Source of the DNA: Streptomyces griseoluteus
GTDB taxonomy: Bacteria; Actinomycetota; Actinomycetes; Streptomycetales; Streptomycetaceae
Assembly: GCA_000717735.1 (NCBI GenBank)
Contig: JOBE01000012.1
Span: 1 to 64,000, forward strand
Direction of reading: 5' to 3'
DNA length: 64,000 bases
How positions within the stretch are numbered: position 1 is the stretch's first letter; each line of letters begins with the position of its first letter. The position numbers and the translations under genes are program-made. This document shows, piece by piece, positions 43,264-52,141 of this stretch. Below the pieces are notes generated by a model that had not been told where the DNA came from, did not search any database, and saw nothing but the letters and a program-made list of their open reading frames with translations.

Positions 43264-43295
43264 CCCCGTCAGGTCAATCTTCGAGCCTGACGGGG
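43264..43295. promoter_or_regulatory. 10-base inverted repeat upstream of the binding-protein gene
   Basis: CCCCGTCAGG (43264-43273) and CCTGACGGGG (43286-43295) are perfect complements around a 12-base spacer. It sits 47 bases upstream of the minus-strand lipoprotein start in an A+T-richer spacer, so a cis-regulatory hairpin or operator is likely. Confidence 0.5.
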
Positions 43296-43329
43296 CACTT
43301 GAGGCATTCGACATACAATCGGGCGCAAC

Positions 43330-43357
43330 CCGGACACCGATTCCGGAAAGTGTCCGG
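43330..43357 (-). terminator. Hairpin downstream of the SDR gene
   Basis: CCGGACAC (43330-43337) pairs with GTGTCCGG (43350-43357), 8 bases after the stop codon of the minus-strand SDR gene. It is a modest terminator candidate. Confidence 0.5.
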
Positions 43358-43364
43358 ATATCGG

Positions 43365-44132
43365 TCACCCCACTCCGGCGTTCAGAAAGATCCCGCCGTC
43401 GACGACGAGCGTCTGACCAGTGATCCACTCCGACTGTGACGAGGTCAGGAAGGCTGCCGCGCCTCCGATGTCCTGCGGCTCGCCGAGCCGGCCGAGCGGG
43501 TAGGCGGCGGCCGCCTCCGCCTCCCGGCCCTCGTACAGCGCCTGCGCGAATTTCGTCTTCACGACGGCCGGCGCAATGGCGTTGACCCGCACGAGCGGCG
43601 CGAATTCATGCGCCAGCTGAAGGGTCAGGTTGATCATCGCCGCCTTGCTCATCCCGTACGCGCCGATAAACGGCGAGGCGGAGACTCCGGCGACCGACGC
43701 GATATTCACGATCGCGCCGCCGTGATCCTTCTGCCAGGCGTGCCAGCTCCGCTGGGCGAAGCCGAGGGCGGAAACCACGTTCGTCTCGAAGACCTTGCGG
43801 GCCACCCCGAGGTCAAGATCGGCGATCGGCCCGAACACCGGATTCGTACCGGCGTTGTTGATCAAAAAGTCCAGCCGGCCGAAGCCGTCCATCGCCGCCT
43901 CGACGGCGGCGGCCTGGTGGACCTCGTCGTGGGCCTTGCCCGCGACGCCGATGGCCCGGTCGGCCCCGAGCCGCTCGACGGCCTCCTTGAGGGCCTCCTC
44001 ACCGCGCCCGGTGATGACGACCCGGTCGCCGCGGGCGACGAGCGCCTCGGCGATGCCGTACCCGATGCCCCGGCTCGCGCCGGTGACGAGGGCGACCTTG
44101 CCGGACAGCTCCGGCCGTTCCTGTGCGGTCAT
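43365..44132 (-). CDS. Short-chain dehydrogenase/reductase
   Basis: This 255-residue SDR has the NAD(P)-loop LVTGASRGIGYGIAEALVAR, the NNAG motif, and the active-site YGMSK with a preceding serine (IASVAGVSASPF). It would reduce or oxidise a carbonyl, possibly a 3-oxoacyl thioester. The second SDR gene lies 29 bases upstream on the same strand, so the pair forms one operon. Specificity is not evident. Confidence 0.92.
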   Translation of the reverse strand: MTAQERPELSGKVALVTGASRGIGYGIAEALVARGDRVVITGRGEEALKEAVERLGADRAIGVAGKAHDEVHQAAAVEAAMDGFGRLDFLINNAGTNPVFGPIADLDLGVARKVFETNVVSALGFAQRSWHAWQKDHGGAIVNIASVAGVSASPFIGAYGMSKAAMINLTLQLAHEFAPLVRVNAIAPAVVKTKFAQALYEGREAEAAAAYPLGRLGEPQDIGGAAAFLTSSQSEWITGQTLVVDGGIFLNAGVG

Positions 44133-44161
44133 GTGTGCCTCGTTCCTCTCGCTGCGGGACG

Positions 44162-44923
44162 TCAGTTGAGCGGGCCGCCGGCCACGTACATGACCTGGCC
44201 GGAGACGAAGCCGGCGTCGTCACCCGCGAAGAACGCGATCGCGTTGGCGACGTCCTCCGGGCGGCCGACCCGCTGCACCGGGATCATGGACGCGGCGGCG
44301 GCCTGGAAGTCCTCGAAGCCCATGCCGACGCGCTCGGCGGTCTGCGCGGTCATCTCGGTGACGATGAAGCCCGGGGCGACGGCGTTGGCGGTGATGCCGA
44401 ACTTGCCGAGCTCCTTGGCGAGGGTCTTGGTGAAGCCCTGCAGACCGGCCTTCACCGCCGCGTAGTTGGCCTGGCCGCGGTTGCCGAGCGCCGACGAGGA
44501 GGAGAGCGAGACGATCCGGCCGAAGCCCGCGTCCACCATGTGCTTCTGGCAGGCCTTCGCCATCAGGAAGGCACCCTTGAGGTGCACGTTCATGACGAGG
44601 TCCCAGTCCGACTCGGACATCTTGAAGAGCAGGTTGTCGCGGAGCACGCCCGCGTTGTTGACGAGGATCGTCGGCGCGCCGAGCTCGGCGGCGACGCGCG
44701 CCACGGCGGCCTCCACCTGGGCGCTGTCCGAGACGTCGCAGCCGACCGCGAGGGCGGTGCCGCCCGCGGCGGTGATCTTCTCGACGGTGTCCTTGCACGC
44801 GGCCTCGTCGAGGTCGAGTACGGCGACGGCGCGGCCCTCGGCCGCCAGGCGGAGCGCGGTGGCGGCCCCGATGCCCCGTGCGGCACCCGTGACGACGGCT
44901 ACGCGCTGCTCGGTGGTGGACAT
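44162..44923 (-). CDS. 3-Oxoacyl-ACP/CoA reductase-type SDR (FabG-like)
   Basis: This 253-residue SDR resembles FabG: VVTGAARGIGAATALRLAAE, the NNAGVLRDNLLFKMSESDW segment typical of acyl reductases, and the catalytic YAAVK. The usual role is reduction of a 3-oxoacyl thioester with NADPH. The ATG at 44923 (MSTTEQRV) is supported by GAGGAG. It is the first gene of a two-SDR operon; with no fatty-acid synthase genes nearby, fatty-acid degradation or a specialised pathway is as likely as housekeeping synthesis. Confidence 0.9.
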   Translation of the reverse strand: MSTTEQRVAVVTGAARGIGAATALRLAAEGRAVAVLDLDEAACKDTVEKITAAGGTALAVGCDVSDSAQVEAAVARVAAELGAPTILVNNAGVLRDNLLFKMSESDWDLVMNVHLKGAFLMAKACQKHMVDAGFGRIVSLSSSSALGNRGQANYAAVKAGLQGFTKTLAKELGKFGITANAVAPGFIVTEMTAQTAERVGMGFEDFQAAAASMIPVQRVGRPEDVANAIAFFAGDDAGFVSGQVMYVAGGPLN

Positions 44924-45104
44924 GCTTGGTTCTCCTCGCCCTTGGATCGTCCATGGTCGCGGCCGAACCGGTCGCGCGCTCCTGCGTCCCGCACATGAGC
45001 GACCGCTTAGTATCGTCCGCAGACGAGACGCTAGAAGCCCTGGCACCCGGTGTCAACGGCCCACCGGGTGCGCCGGGTCACTCCCTGTCCGCGGGCGGAC
45101 GCGC

Positions 45105-45488
45105 TCAGCGCACGAGCAGGTCGAGCAGCCGCTCCACCTCGGCCTCGGGGTCCGCGGTGAGGCCCGTGTGCACGGGCCCCGGCTGGACGACCGTGGAGCG
45201 CGGCGCGATCAGCCAGCGGAAGCGCCGCCCGGCGTCGTCCCGCGCGGCCTGTCCCGCGGCGTCACCGCCGAGGCAGACCCCCTCGACCGCGTGCAGCGCC
45301 GCCCGGACACCGGCGACGTCCGCCGCCGGGTCGAGCACCGACAGCTTCGCCTCGTCCAGATGGGTACGGGCGGCCACGAAGGACCGGGCACGGCAGTAGA
45401 CGACCACCCCGGCGTTGAAGCACTCGCCGCGCTCGACCCGCGGCACCACGCGCAGCAGCGCGTACTCGAAGACATCGCGGTCGGTCAC
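45105..45488 (-). CDS. DUF3037 protein, partner of HipA-like kinase
   Basis: This 127-residue protein matches the DUF3037 pattern: VFEYALLRVVPRVERGECFN, then AGVVVYCRARSFVAARTHLD. No catalytic residues are known. Its GTG start overlaps the stop of the HipA-like gene (GTGA), a tight coupling that is common for this pair across bacteria. A role with or against the kinase is inferred from that conserved linkage only. Confidence 0.85.
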   Translation of the reverse strand: MTDRDVFEYALLRVVPRVERGECFNAGVVVYCRARSFVAARTHLDEAKLSVLDPAADVAGVRAALHAVEGVCLGGDAAGQAARDDAGRRFRWLIAPRSTVVQPGPVHTGLTADPEAEVERLLDLLVR

Positions 45489-46330
45489 GGGGTGCTGTCC
45501 TTCTCGGTGGAGTGCGGCCTGGGCGCGAGACGTTCGGCCAGCCAGCCGGGTGGCTGCTGCGGCCGGTTCTCGCTGCGCGGGCCGAGCGTGATCCGCTCGT
45601 GGATGGTGGCGGCGCGCGGCAGGAGCGCCTCCACGTAGGCGGCGCGCACGTCGTCCGTGCCGTCGAAGCCGGGCTCGTCGACGAGCCACTCGTCGGGTAC
45701 GTCGGCGGCGACCTCGTCGAGCAGTTCGCGGGTGACGAGCGGCGCCAGTTCGGCGGCCGCGGCGGCGACGTCCGGCGCGAAGGGGGCGAGCGCGTGGTCG
45801 GAGGCGTCGTACGGCTTGGCCGCTGAGGCCTGCGCGCCGGGCCAGTTGTGGTGCCAGATCATGGTGGCGCCGTGGTCGATGAGCCACAGGTCGCCGTGCC
45901 AGACCAGCATGTTCGGGTTGCGCCAGGACCGGTCGACGTTGTTGATCACCGCGTCGAACCAGACGACCTTCCCGGCCTCCGCCGGGTCCACCTCGTACGC
46001 CAGCGGGTCGAAGCCGAGGGAGCCGGGCAGGAAGTCCATGCCCAGGTTGAGCCCGCCGCTCGCCTTCAGCAGCTCCTGGACCTCCTGGTCGGGTTCCGCG
46101 AGCCCGATGACCGGGTCGAGCTGGATGGAGACGAGTTCCGGCACCCGCAGCCCGAGCCTGCGGGCGAGCTGTCCACAGATGACCTCGGCGACCAGCGTCT
46201 TGCGGCCCTGTCCGGCGCCGGTGAACTTCATGACGTACGTGCCGAGATCGTCGGCCTCGACGATCCCGGGGAGCGAGCCGCCCTCACGCAGGGGCGTGAC
46301 ATAGCGGGTCGCTACAACCTCTTGCAACAC
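45485..46330 (-). CDS. HipA-like (HipA_2) protein kinase
   Basis: This 281-residue kinase-fold protein starts MLQEVVATRYVTPLREGGSL and has TYVMKFTGAGQGRKTLVAEV (nucleotide-binding lysine), then VVWFDAVINNVDRSWRNPNM (catalytic/metal region) and LWLIDHGATMIWH (metal-binding Asp). It resembles the small HipA_2 group rather than full toxin HipA, and lacks a HipB-type antitoxin gene nearby. It is coupled to DUF3037. A decayed integrase gene abuts and overlaps its start by 19 bases, so its natural promoter may have been replaced. Confidence 0.86.
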   Translation of the reverse strand: MLQEVVATRYVTPLREGGSLPGIVEADDLGTYVMKFTGAGQGRKTLVAEVICGQLARRLGLRVPELVSIQLDPVIGLAEPDQEVQELLKASGGLNLGMDFLPGSLGFDPLAYEVDPAEAGKVVWFDAVINNVDRSWRNPNMLVWHGDLWLIDHGATMIWHHNWPGAQASAAKPYDASDHALAPFAPDVAAAAAELAPLVTRELLDEVAADVPDEWLVDEPGFDGTDDVRAAYVEALLPRAATIHERITLGPRSENRPQQPPGWLAERLAPRPHSTEKDSTP

Positions 46331-46636
46331 TTTCCCAGGCCACCCATCTCTTCAGCCTTACAATCCACGGAGGGCTCCTTCGGGGCGTAGAGGCGGGAAT
46401 CGCCGGTCGACGGCGCTGGGGAGAATCTGGGGAGTTTCGGCCGGCAAGCCGGTCCCCCGCGCTCCCCAAGCAGACCATCGATGGTGCCGCGCCCCTTCCT
46501 GCCGGCCTCCGGCATGAAGTGAGCATAGTAACCGAGAGTGATCGCGGGCGAGGAGTGCCCAAGCCACCGCGCCAAGGTCACGACCGACTCTCCGGCTTCC
46601 AGCATGATCGAGGCGTAGGTGTGCCGAGCGTCCGGC
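46312..46636 (-). pseudogene. C-terminal remnant of a tyrosine (phage-type) integrase
   Basis: In this frame the sequence reads DARHTYASIMLEAGESVVTL, then ARWLGHSSPAITLGYYAHFM, the C-terminal catalytic part of a tyrosine recombinase: Arg-His at RH, the LGH box, and the nucleophile Tyr in the YY pair. The N-terminal core and DNA-binding domains are gone; the frame is joined to a transposase fragment at about 46633. The stop at 46312 lies inside the HipA-like gene start. The usual closeness of integrase genes to their attachment site suggests an old integration event at this gene's 5' end. Confidence 0.85.
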
Positions 46637-47431
46637 CGAGAGCTTCTGCCAGGCCCGCTTGGGCACCTTCCGCGCCAGGACTCCGGCGCGGAACGTGCCC
46701 GCGCCGGTAGGCACTTCGGCCGAGCAGGCCACCGCGAGGACATAGCCGATGCCGCGTTCCTCCAAAGCCGTCCGCGATTTCGGGTTGCCGCCGTAGACCT
46801 CATCCGCCGTGACCCAGCCCACTTCGTGTCCGGCATCCAGGAACCGTTCGATCATCACCCGGGCCAGTTCCGGCTCGGTCGCGAAGACGGTGTCCTCTCC
46901 GAGCCCCGCGGCCCGACAGCGATCTGGGTCGCACGTCCAGGAGCGCGGGACGTACAGCTCCCGGTCCACCGCCGCGTGCCCCCGGGCGCCCGCGTAGACG
47001 AGGTAGACCGCGACCTGGGAGTTCTCGATCCGCCCGGCCGTGCCGGTGTACTGGCGCTGGACCCCGACGGTGCCGGTGCCCTCCTTCACGTCCCCGGTCT
47101 CGTCGACCACCAGCACCGCGGCATCGTCGCGGAGGTGCTCGACCACGTATTCGCGCACGTCATCACGGACGGCGTCGGCGTCCCAGACGGCCCGGCACAG
47201 CAGATGCTGCATGCCATGCGGGCTGCTCTCCCCGGCCCGCTCGGCGATCGTCCGGCAGTTCTTGCGCGGCAGGTCCGACAGCAGGCCCAGCACCAACCGA
47301 CCGGCCCGCAGCCGGGGCTCGACCCGCGCGAACCGGGCAGCGATCCGCCCCATGTCCACCTCGAACGCCTCTCGCCAACGGGCGGGATCTATGCTGTGAC
47401 CTGCGGCCACCGTCTCTTCGTAAGTCCACAC
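46633..47431 (-). pseudogene. 3'-truncated IS701-family transposase
   Basis: About 265 residues of an IS701-type DDE transposase are present: VWDADAVRDDVREYVVEHLR, the first Asp in VVDETG, the second region in WVTADEVYGGNPKSRTALEE, up to VPKRAWQKLSAG. Normal length is about 400; the third acidic residue and C-terminus are missing. Past about 46633 the sequence belongs to the integrase remnant in another frame. The GTG start at 47431 is retained. The element cannot be active by itself. Confidence 0.85.
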
Positions 47432-47538
47432 AACTCACGATGATCAACAGTGGCCGCACCCGACTCCGCACCCGCCCGATGTGCCGGGGCACAGCAGTTG
47501 TCACCGGCTACGGGAGGGTGTGTGACAGGCCCGACAGT

Positions 47539-48614
47539 TCATTGGATCAGGTCGGTGTGTGGATGTCCGGGGGAGATCGGGCAGACGTAGATCTGCATGT
47601 TGTCCGTGCTGCCTACTTCTACCCTCGTCGGCTGCGAGGGATCCTGGCCCGCATAGTAGGAGCCAGCGAGGGCGGCGCTCTGGTCTTCCTGCGGCGCCCA
47701 GCTGTGACCTTCACCGCCGTCCCACTCCCAGGAAGCGATCGTCAGTAGCGGGACCATCTGCACCTCGCACACAGCGCAGTACCGGGGGGTCGGGTCGGTG
47801 CGGCCCCAAGGGGGCCAACCGCCGACCTTCCAGCCGGGTGCGTTGCCCAGATGAATGGAATAGAAGTCGCGCGGATACTCCGCGTAGGAGCTGGCCACGC
47901 CGGCGCCGGCTGCCTGCCACCTGTTCCAGTCCTCCAGCATCCGCTGCAGCTCCGGGCTCAGATCCAGGCTGTTGGGGTACTCGGTGATCGCTTCTGGCGC
48001 CAGCACGCACGGCTCCGGCACGTATCCCGGATAGTCCGCCTCGTACGGTTCCGGTGGTGTGGCGAGGACGTCGCCGACTTCTGCGGCCGACCGCCAGAAC
48101 AGTGCGGTCGCCGGCTTGTAATCCGGTTCGTGCTCGTACGGGCACCAGAGAATCTGAAGCAGATCGGCCTGCCCGGGCGGCCGCAACAGGGTTATGTCAC
48201 GCAGGAAGAGCTGAGCCACGGGCAACATCGGGAAGGGCATTCGGCGGGCCGGGGAGGGGCGGCGTCGAGCCGTTCAGCGAGCCACGCGGCATTGCGCTCC
48301 TTGAGTACTTCCTCCTCGGGCGTGAACGCGGGAGGTCGGTCATCAGGGCGCCACCGGGACTGCAAGCGTCTCTGGAGCCGCACGTCGGTCGGTGACTGGC
48401 GGAATCCAGTGTCCACGTGCAGGTGTGCGTCTTCGCAGTGCGGCCACGGCTCCTCAGCCGGCCACAGCAACGGCCCACCGACCGAGCTGTCCCTGACCGA
48501 AGGCGACCCCGGACGCGGATGCAAACGGATGGCGGGACGCGCCAACGGAGCCAGCTCGGGAAAGACCGCGGTCACCTCGACAGGCCGCTGCGGAGTTGTA
48601 CGTACGAAACCCAT
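47539..48614 (-). pseudogene. DUF1963/YwqG-like gene broken by a one-base frameshift
   Basis: Two frames together make one coherent protein. The first (from the ATG at 48614, MGFVRTTPQRP...) has LHPRPGSPSVRDSSVGGPLL and a long helical segment; the second, from about 48240, continues PFPMLPVAQLFLRDITLL through KVGGWPPWGRTDPTPRYC to YVCPISPGHPHTDLIQ at the stop. The reading frame switches near 48225-48245, where A+P-rich text runs into PFPMLPVAQ. The whole would be about 358 residues, normal for this family of unknown function. A true mutation or an assembly error is possible. Confidence 0.72.
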
Positions 48615-48812
48615 GCCGGTGATCCTGCCACCAGCCACCGACAGTCCCCTGCCGCCTCAACCCGGCCACGGTGACAACAAGTCCGCCTGTGTGACGCCTA
48701 TCGTGCTTCGGCTCACCCGACCAGCAAGATCACGATCTACAGTCGATCCTCTAGCCGAAGAGGGGGTGCCTGGCTTGCAGCTGTTCCACACGAGCGGCGT
48801 GAGTGCTGATGG

Positions 48813-50210
48813 TCAGCGGGCGTGGAGGAAATAGCGGTCCGCATCAGTCAGGGCCTGTCCCAGCAGATCGACGATGTGGTCGAGTTCGTCGCGGGTGGCG
48901 ACCAGAGGTGGTGCGATCTGCACGACCGGGTCGCCGCGGTCGTCCGCGCGGGCCAGGAGTCCGAGGGCACGCATGCGTGCGGGAAGGAACTGCTTGACGA
49001 GTTCGTTCTGGCGGTCAGTGGTGAAGCGTCGGCCGTCCGCTCCGGCGACGAGCTCGAGCGCCCAGAAGAAGCCGTCGCCGCGTACGTCGCCCACGATGCT
49101 CAGGTCGGTCAGTTCGGCGAGCCGCTTGTGGAGGTGACCGGTCAGGCCGCGGACGTTGTCCAGGACGCCGTCTCGTTCGAAGATGTCGAGGTTGGTCAGG
49201 GCGGTGGCGGCGGCTACCGGATGCCCCGCGAAGGTCAGCCCGTGCAGGAGGGTCACGCCCTCGTTGAAGAAGGGCGCGGAGACCTTGTCGGACACCAGGA
49301 CGGCGCCGAGCGTGGCGTAGGACGAGGTGAGGCCCTTGGCTGTGGTGATCATGTCGGGGATCGCACCGTACTTGGTCACGGCGAAGTATTCGCCGATGCG
49401 GCCGAAACCGCTGATGACCTCGTCCGCGACCAGGAGGAAGCCGTACTTGTCCGCCATCGCCCGTAGCCCAGCCCAGTAGCCCGCCGGAGGCGTGAGGCAG
49501 CCTCCGGAGTTCTGCACCGGCTCGGCGATGAGCATGGCCACGTTCTCCGGGCCGGCCTCCAGCACCGCCGCTTCGGTTTCGGCCAGCAGCCGCCGGGTGA
49601 AGGAGTCCTCGTCGGTGTCGGTGGTGCGGTAGCGGTTGGTGTTGGGTGCGTGGGTGACCTCGAAGGCTGGTGCGCCGAAGGGTTCCTTGAGCGCCGGGAT
49701 TCCCGTGAGTGCGAGGGCGCCCATGGTCAGGCCGTGGTAGGCGGTGCGGCGGGCGATGGCTTTGGTGCGCTGGGGCTGGCCTTGGGCGACGTGGTACATG
49801 CGGGCGAGTTTCCACGCGGACTCCACGGACTCCGAGCCGCCGGAGGTGAAGAACACGCGGTTGATGCCGTCGGGTGCCAGAGCGGCAAGTCGCTCGGCCA
49901 GCTCGATGGCGGCGGGGTGCGCGGTGTTCCACAGGGTGCTGAACGGTAGGCGGTTGAGTTGCTGTTCGGCCGTCTTGGCGAACTCGGGGCCGTAGGAGTA
50001 GCCGAGCTGTGCGCAGAACAGGGCGGACAGGCCGTCGATATAGCGGGTTCCGGTCGCGTCGTAGACGTAGACGCCTTCGGCCCGGTCGGGCAGGAACATT
50101 CCCTGACCGTTGCGCAGGCTTGCGTGTCGGCCGAAGTGCAGGAGCAGGTGTTTGCCGGCTGCTTCGCGCAGACGGTCGGCCTGGTGTGTGGCGGCGGATT
50201 GGTCGGGCAT
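48813..50210 (-). CDS. Class III (omega) aminotransferase
   Basis: This 465-residue PLP enzyme has the class III pattern: YIDGLSALFCAQLGYSYGPE, VFFTSGGSESVESAWKLAR, LIAEPVQNSGGCLTPPAGYW, VADEVISGFGRIGEYF, and the PLP lysine in TTAKGLTSSYATLGAVLV. It transfers an amino group from an omega-amine (for example beta-alanine, putrescine or a similar diamine) to pyruvate or 2-oxoglutarate; which one is unknown. GGAG 6 bases upstream supports the start at 50210. It lies on the same strand behind the amidohydrolase and peptide-transporter genes and probably completes the same catabolic route. Confidence 0.9.
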   Translation of the reverse strand: MPDQSAATHQADRLREAAGKHLLLHFGRHASLRNGQGMFLPDRAEGVYVYDATGTRYIDGLSALFCAQLGYSYGPEFAKTAEQQLNRLPFSTLWNTAHPAAIELAERLAALAPDGINRVFFTSGGSESVESAWKLARMYHVAQGQPQRTKAIARRTAYHGLTMGALALTGIPALKEPFGAPAFEVTHAPNTNRYRTTDTDEDSFTRRLLAETEAAVLEAGPENVAMLIAEPVQNSGGCLTPPAGYWAGLRAMADKYGFLLVADEVISGFGRIGEYFAVTKYGAIPDMITTAKGLTSSYATLGAVLVSDKVSAPFFNEGVTLLHGLTFAGHPVAAATALTNLDIFERDGVLDNVRGLTGHLHKRLAELTDLSIVGDVRGDGFFWALELVAGADGRRFTTDRQNELVKQFLPARMRALGLLARADDRGDPVVQIAPPLVATRDELDHIVDLLGQALTDADRYFLHAR

Positions 50211-50444
50211 GGCGTTCTCCGGGGATGTTCTCGGGCACATGAGGGGCAGGCGGGAGGCCCGGCTGGGCGAGTGGGCGGACTCAGGCGCCATGGGCGGCCA
50301 CATCTCGTGAGCAACTGCCGGCCGCTGGAGCGGTGTCTGAACGGCGGCTCCGAGAGGGCTCGGCGGCGGAGACCCGGCGCCCGTTGCGGAGTCAGGGCGT
50401 CAGGCGCCGGGCTGTCGGTCGCGACCGCGGGACCGCTGGGTGTC

Positions 50445-51350
50445 TCAGGCTCCTGTCGATCCGGCCCGGGCGGGATGCAGCGGGCCGAGACCGGTCATGA
50501 TCTGGCCCTTGTCGTAGCCCTCGATGGCGGGCGGGAAGGGGGGCGGGGCGTCGCGCAGTTGCTTCCACAGGGGGTTCAGGCCGAGGGTGCCGTGTTCACG
50601 GGTGGTGGCCACGAGGTCGAGGTCGAGGTGGAAGGTCAGGAACTCCTCGCCCGCGCCGCCCTGGGCCAGCACGCGGCCTTCGGGGTCGGTGGCGATGCTG
50701 CGGCCGGTGCCGAAGACGCCGCCGATGTTCGGGTTGAGAACGTACACCTGGTTGGTGATGGCGTTGGCGCGAGCGAGAACGAGTTCCTGTTCGCGGTCGG
50801 ATGTGCGGGTGTAGGTGGGCTGGATGATGACCTCGGCGCCCATCCAGGCGAGGGTGCGGGAGATCTCCGGCACCCAGCCGTCGTAGCAGATCGCCAGGCC
50901 GAAGCGGCCTACCTGGGGGATGTCGAAGGTGACGTAGGTGTCGCCGGGCACGGAGGTCTCGTACGGCATCCAGGGGAAGATCTTGCGGTACGAGGCCACC
51001 ACTTCACCCTGCGGGGAGATGGCGACGGCCGTGTTGTGGACGCCCTTGGCCGACCGCTCCGGGATGCTGCCGGGGACGATCCACAGCCCGGTGTCGGCCG
51101 CGAGCCGGCACACCGCGTCGGTGGTGGGGCCCGGGATCGGTTCGGCGAGGCGGTCGAGGTAGCCGGCCGGGTGGCGGGCGTCGAAGCTGCCGAAGGCGCT
51201 CAGGTACAGCTCGGGGAAGACCACCAGGTCGATGGACGGGGAGAGGGCTTTGAGGGAGCGCACCTCGCGGCTGAACTTCGCGAATGTCGCTTGGGGGTCG
51301 CCGGTCACGGGTGCGACCTGGGCGAGGGCGACGCCGAGGATTCGGCTCAC
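50445..51350 (-). CDS. Carbon-nitrogen hydrolase (nitrilase superfamily amidase)
   Basis: This 301-residue nitrilase-superfamily protein has the Glu-Lys-Cys triad: Glu47 in VVFPELYLSAFG, Lys123 in SYRKIFPWMPY and Cys155 in GLAICYDGWVPEI. Members split amides, N-carbamoyl amines or nitriles; the WMPYE and YDGWVPE contexts fit an N-carbamoyl- or omega-amidase. GTG at 51350 overlaps the stop of the upstream ATPase gene (GTGA), so it belongs to the transporter operon and likely acts on the imported compound. Confidence 0.9.
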   Translation of the reverse strand: MSRILGVALAQVAPVTGDPQATFAKFSREVRSLKALSPSIDLVVFPELYLSAFGSFDARHPAGYLDRLAEPIPGPTTDAVCRLAADTGLWIVPGSIPERSAKGVHNTAVAISPQGEVVASYRKIFPWMPYETSVPGDTYVTFDIPQVGRFGLAICYDGWVPEISRTLAWMGAEVIIQPTYTRTSDREQELVLARANAITNQVYVLNPNIGGVFGTGRSIATDPEGRVLAQGGAGEEFLTFHLDLDLVATTREHGTLGLNPLWKQLRDAPPPFPPAIEGYDKGQIMTGLGPLHPARAGSTGA

Positions 51351-52141
51351 TGGACGGCTCCTTGTGCGGTGGCGGCGGCCGGTGTGCCCGGCGGGGTGTC
51401 GGCCGGTGGGTGGATCCCGGGGACGGCGTCGAGCAACCTGCGGGTGTAGGGGTGCTGGGGGGAGTCCAGGACCTGGGCGGTGGGCCCGGTCTCGACGAGT
51501 TCGCCGTGCAGCATGACGCTGACCCGGTCCGCGATGTGCCGGACCACGCCCAGGTCGTGGGTGATGAGGAGGAAGGCGAGGTCGCTGTGCTCGCGTAGGT
51601 CGAGCAGCAGGTTGAGGATCTGGGCCTGGACGGAGACGTCGAGGGCGGATGTGGGTTCGTCCAGCACCAGCAGCGAGGGCCCGACGGCGAGGGCGCGGGC
51701 GATGGCGACGCGCTGGCACTGGCCGCCGGAGAGCTGGTGGGGGTAGCGGGTGAGGACGGTCGCGGGGAGGCCGACGCGCTCGAGTTCCGCGGTGGCGTCG
51801 GTCAGGGGCCGGCCGGCCTCGCGCAGTGGCTCGGCGATGAGTTGCCGGACGGTCATCCGGGGGTTGAGGGCGGCGTAGGGGTTCTGGAAGACGATCTGTA
51901 CCTGGTGGCGCAGCCGCCGCAGCTCCTTGCGGCGCAGCCCGGTGAGCGGGCGGCCCGCGATGTGCACGGTGCCGGAGGTGGGCTGGATCAGGCCGAGCAC
52001 ACAGCGCGCGAGGGTGGTCTTGCCCGAGCCCGACTCACCTACCAGCGCGTGTACTTCGCCTGCGGTGATGGTGAGGTCGACGCCGGCGACGGCGGTGTGC
52101 GAGCCGAAGGTCTTGACGAGCTGCTGTACGTCGAGGATCAC
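51347..52141 (-). CDS. Oligopeptide-type ABC transporter ATP-binding protein
   Basis: This 264-residue ATPase (OppF/DppF class) has Walker [10 protein letters not shown], the Q-loop [12 protein letters not shown], signature [16 protein letters not shown] and Walker [15 protein letters not shown]. It powers import with the fused permease-ATPase encoded just upstream. The GTG at 52141 overlaps the previous stop as GTGA. It lacks the C-terminal extension with Cys residues seen in some OppF proteins. Confidence 0.93.
   Translation of the reverse strand: MILDVQQLVKTFGSHTAVAGVDLTITAGEVHALVGESGSGKTTLARCVLGLIQPTSGTVHIAGRPLTGLRRKELRRLRHQVQIVFQNPYAALNPRMTVRQLIAEPLREAGRPLTDATAELERVGLPATVLTRYPHQLSGGQCQRVAIARALAVGPSLLVLDEPTSALDVSVQAQILNLLLDLREHSDLAFLLITHDLGVVRHIADRVSVMLHGELVETGPTAQVLDSPQHPYTRRLLDAVPGIHPPADTPPGTPAAATAQGAVQ

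Noticed and set aside
46280..46360. Possible tRNA or attachment site at the integrase remnant
   Set aside because: No cloverleaf, no GGTTCGAATCC-like T-arm and no flanking direct repeat could be found. The site is more likely the 5' end of the HipA-like gene.
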